Of a stretch of DNA of 38,348 nt, positions 36,151 to 38,348 are shown piece by piece. The number at the start of each line of letters is the position of its first letter. Position 1 is the first letter of the stretch. The position numbers were made by a program, and so were the translations under genes. This DNA is from Nitrospirota bacterium (GTDB lineage Bacteria > Nitrospirota > Thermodesulfovibrionia > Thermodesulfovibrionales > SM23-35). Under the pieces are notes generated by a model, which did no database searches, was not told the DNA's origin, and saw nothing but the letters and a program-made list of their open reading frames with translations. The stretch spans positions 1-38,348 of the forward strand of contig JBFMCL010000027.1 in the NCBI GenBank assembly GCA_040754395.1, read 5' to 3'.

Positions 36151-37362
36151 TTGAACAACAGTGTTCCTGCACAAGAGTTAGCTTCCCGGTGGGACAGGTG
36201 CAAAAAGCTTCTGCAGCAATTTATCCCGCAAGCTCAGGGGATATTGGTTTTCTCCCGTTTAAATATCTATTATCTCAGCGGTTCGTTTGCCAATGGAGTG
36301 TTGTGGTTGCCCGTCAATGGCGAGCCCATATTATTGTGCAGGCGTGGCGATGAAAGAGCAAGAATTGAGTCACCGATACGGCATATTTACTCATTCAGAT
36401 CATATGGCGATGTAAAGTCAATACTTCACGATCTGGGTTTTTCTCTGCCTGAACTGGTTGCCGCTGAGATGAATGGGTTATCGTGGGCTCTCTCAAACAG
36501 CCTTATCAAATACCTCCCCGGGCATCAGTTCATTCCCGCAGATCGGGTCTTAGGCATGAGTCGTGCGCATAAGTCACCGTGGGAGCTCAATATCTTGCGG
36601 GAAGCAGGCGCCAAACATGCAAGATGTTTGACTGAACTGCTGCTGCCATTTCTTTACGAGGGGATAACTGAACTTGAGATATGTCAAAAAATTTCAGAGC
36701 TATTCTTTTCCGAAGGCCATCTCGGGATCCTCCGAATGGAAAATTATGGAGAGGAAGCCTTTCTTGCATTTGTCTCGGTTGGAGACAGCGCAAATTATCC
36801 GAGTGTCTTCAACGGCCCTGTCGGTCTTCGGGGTGTGCATCCGGCAATACCACACATGGGATCAGCAGAAGTGAAATGGACAACGGGGAAGCCTCTTATC
36901 ATAGATAACGGGTTTACTTTTGCTGGCTACATGACCGATAAGACGCAAGTTTACTGGCTTGGGGAGAAGAAAGATGTGCCGGAGAAAGCTATGAAGGCAC
37001 ATGAGTTCTGTATCGATTTGCAGGAGAAAATCACAGAATTTCTGAGGCCGGGCATCCTGCCAAGTGAAATCTGGCAGTATTGCCTCGATAAGGTTGAGCA
37101 CTCCGCATGGCGAGATGGCTTTATGGGGTTGGGGAAAAATAAAGTGTTCTTCATAGGCCATGGCATCGGGCTTGCCGTAGATGAATATCCCGCTTTGGCA
37201 AGTGGATTCGATTTTCCGCTTGAAGAAGGGATGACCCTTGCTATCGAGCCCAAAATTGGCATCCCGGATTTCGGAATGGTTGGAGTCGAAAATACTTTTG
37301 AGGTTACAACTGATGGCGGAAAATGTCTAACAGGCGAAAACTTCGATATAATCACCGTTTAA
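36151..37362 (+). CDS. M24-family metallopeptidase (Xaa-Pro aminopeptidase-like)
   Basis: 403 residues starting at a TTG with TGGAGC upstream. N-terminal creatinase-like domain (GILVFSRLNIYYLSG) and C-terminal pita-bread catalytic domain. The five metal ligands are in place: D252 (IIDNG), D263 (TDKT), H337 (FIGHGIGL), E366 (AIEPK) and E380 (GVENTFEV), so it is probably an active two-metal aminopeptidase or dipeptidase. Substrate cannot be told. Codon use is somewhat more AT-rich than the genes before it, as in the rest of the right end. Confidence 0.85.
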   Translation: MNNSVPAQELASRWDRCKKLLQQFIPQAQGILVFSRLNIYYLSGSFANGVLWLPVNGEPILLCRRGDERARIESPIRHIYSFRSYGDVKSILHDLGFSLPELVAAEMNGLSWALSNSLIKYLPGHQFIPADRVLGMSRAHKSPWELNILREAGAKHARCLTELLLPFLYEGITELEICQKISELFFSEGHLGILRMENYGEEAFLAFVSVGDSANYPSVFNGPVGLRGVHPAIPHMGSAEVKWTTGKPLIIDNGFTFAGYMTDKTQVYWLGEKKDVPEKAMKAHEFCIDLQEKITEFLRPGILPSEIWQYCLDKVEHSAWRDGFMGLGKNKVFFIGHGIGLAVDEYPALASGFDFPLEEGMTLAIEPKIGIPDFGMVGVENTFEVTTDGGKCLTGENFDIITV

Positions 37363-37531
37363 TAGACAAGTACACTTGCGCGCTGCACCAGATTCTCATC
37401 AACATAGTTTACAGATTCATCGGTTAATCTGGAGAGCTTCATATTCGTTTTCCTGAAGTTCTCTCCCATGAACTTGATATAATTGTGCTAAATGTAAGAG
37501 GATTCTTTTATACATATTGCATAGATTTTAG
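37363..37531. promoter_or_regulatory. Promoter-like region, first copy of a repeated element
   Basis: 169 AT-rich bases without a gene. TTCCTG (37450-37455) followed 22 bases later by TATAAT (37478-37483) in the string TTGATATAATT. A similar unit occurs at 37896-37932 before the next small gene. The -10 match is perfect but no good -35 is seen at 17 bases. Confidence 0.5.
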
Positions 37532-37858
37532 ATGAATAATTCTGATTGGTTATGGTGGTTCTTTGCTGCTTATCCGTCTTGGACAGCACCAGTTCGTTTA
37601 GTTGTTTTTGCACTTGTCGGTTTTGGTTTTATCATAATAGGGATAACGGGTAAAAATTGGAGAAACATTTTATGGGGAACAGTAGTTATTATTTTCGTCG
37701 TTTTTCTATGTAGGAACGATAATCGTAATCTTCTCGAAGGCTTTACGCATCTTAACCTATTAGCTGTAAAAATCTTTTACGGTGTTCTCATTTGTATTAT
37801 CGCCATAATACTTATGATAGCCTTTAAGATAATTAAAGCTTCAAATGGCAAGACATGA
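37532..37858 (+). CDS. Small membrane protein, function unknown
   Basis: 108 residues with about three membrane helices (WTAPVRLVVFALVGFGFIII, ILWGTVVIIFVVFLC, IFYGVLICIIAIILMIAFKI). An AT-rich reading frame, unlike the upstream genes, suggests a recently acquired segment. No strong RBS before the ATG. No family recognised. A TATAAT element lies 48 bases upstream. Confidence 0.55.
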   Translation: MNNSDWLWWFFAAYPSWTAPVRLVVFALVGFGFIIIGITGKNWRNILWGTVVIIFVVFLCRNDNRNLLEGFTHLNLLAVKIFYGVLICIIAIILMIAFKIIKASNGKT

Positions 37859-37895
37859 ATTGTGGTTATTTTTATTAAAGCTCTCTTACAAATTC

Positions 37896-37932
37896 TTCCT
37901 GTACTCCACTCCCCGGAAGTTTGATATAATTT
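37896..37932 (+). promoter_or_regulatory. Second copy of the promoter-like element
   Basis: TTCCTG (37896-37901), then CTCCCC..GAAGT and TTGATATAATT with TATAAT at 37925-37930. It resembles the unit at 37450-37485 in order and sequence, and stands 57 bases before the next ORF. Shared ancestry or shared regulation of the two small genes is possible. Confidence 0.45.
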
Positions 37933-37987
37933 CAAATAGTACAAATGAAAATCGGCAATGCTTTTTTATTTAGGTAATTAGTTATAA

Positions 37988-38257
37988 ATGAGTGAAATAA
38001 GAATAAAAGCATTGATACTGTATTTAATTGCGGTTTTAGCAGCGTTTTTTCTTCAAAGAGTAATTAATAAAATATCAGAAAAAGCCGTTAGGGATAAAAA
38101 ACTTGATACAGGTATTTATCATTTTTTCCCCTTACAAGGCGATCAAGCTGTTAGATTAGCCAAGGGCTATATTTATGCAAGCAAAATTGTTTTCTGGTTT
38201 ACACTCATCATTTTTCCTCTCAGGAGTCATGTCAATAGGTGTGTAAAAAGCATTTAG
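37988..38257 (+). pseudogene. Small membrane protein, probably truncated by an insertion sequence
   Basis: 89 codons (MSEIRIKALILYLIAVLAAF, later IVFWFTLIIFPL) with two hydrophobic segments; the last residues RSHVNRCVKSI look unrelated and the frame ends on TAG just where the transposase-like sequence begins. The natural C-terminus is therefore probably missing, cut around 38220-38240. AT-rich. Function unknown. Confidence 0.5.
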
Positions 38258-38348
38258 GCGGCCATCCTTTCAAGCACCTTGGTTTCCTGCTTCAATACAC
38301 CATCGACAAAAGTCCTTCCTTTATAAACATCAGCCAATAACCAGTATC
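38254..38348 (-). mobile_element. End of an insertion sequence (transposase C-terminus)
   Basis: On the minus strand the last 93 bases up to the window edge read YWLLADVYKGRTFVDGVLKQ and on to a TAA at 38254-38256 (ending VLERMAA), a 30-residue end of a larger protein continuing beyond the window. The composition resembles a transposase C-terminus, but the family cannot be identified. The element's end should lie about 38225-38250; GTGTGTAAAAAGC there may be part of the terminal repeat. The other end is not in the window. Confidence 0.45.

Overview
The window reads as a chromosomal segment of an anaerobic or microaerophilic Gram-negative bacterium. The best guess is a member of the Nitrospirota (Thermodesulfovibrio-like) or a deltaproteobacterial relative. 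This is inferred from the gene mix, not from a marker-gene search: two-CW proteins, a sigma-54 activator with a cysteine-bearing PAS domain, FeoB/Fur, a CcsA-hemA-hemC cluster, an outer-membrane lipid (Mla) system and many PilZ/MshEN-type c-di-GMP proteins. Genes are tightly packed, with many ATGA or TGATG stop/start overlaps. I found no convincing classical intrinsic terminator.

Region by region. 1-450: the tail of a cut-off ORF, then a nested inverted-repeat element. 605-7267: a type IV pilus tip/minor-pilin operon in the order pilY1-fimT-pilV-pilW-pilX. 7357-10040: a sigma-54 activator, paired palindromes and a near-perfect -24/-12 promoter, then a three-gene cassette (two-CW protein, NifX/NifB-like protein, two-CW protein). 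10082-12486: a fur-feoB operon on the minus strand with a possible Fur operator. 12783-17959: argG, dprA, topA and a P-loop protein. 18018-22637 (minus): a hybrid histidine kinase paired with a PstS-like binding protein, a double-PilZ protein with a structured leader, and a TPR lipoprotein. 22786-23604: a two-helix K+ channel. 23672-26177 (minus): mlaE-mlaF-mlaD plus a cyclic-nucleotide-binding protein. 26299-27324: a protein with twin N-terminal domains and four MshEN-like repeats. 27532-30794: a small CELGCF protein, ccsA, hemA and hemC. 30791-34284 (minus): rpsB-tsf-pyrH-frr, an overlooked 50-residue gene, and a DksA-like protein with a histone-like tail. 34478-37362: a 30-codon leader ORF, purB, a possible micro membrane protein and an M24 peptidase. 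37450-38348: an AT-rich end with two small membrane proteins behind similar promoter-like repeats, the second running into the end of an insertion sequence.

How the parts work together. The pilus operon, the double PilZ protein and the MshEN-repeat protein point to surface motility or adhesion under c-di-GMP control. The regulator with its own palindromes, sigma-54 promoter and cysteine-rich cassette forms a self-contained, probably redox- or metal-responsive module beside the iron uptake genes. ccsA-hemA-hemC links haem synthesis to cytochrome c assembly. The most interesting candidates for undescribed biology are the sigma-54/two-CW/NifX cassette, the binding-protein plus hybrid-kinase pair, the Mla operon with a cyclic-nucleotide sensor, and the four-repeat MshEN protein.
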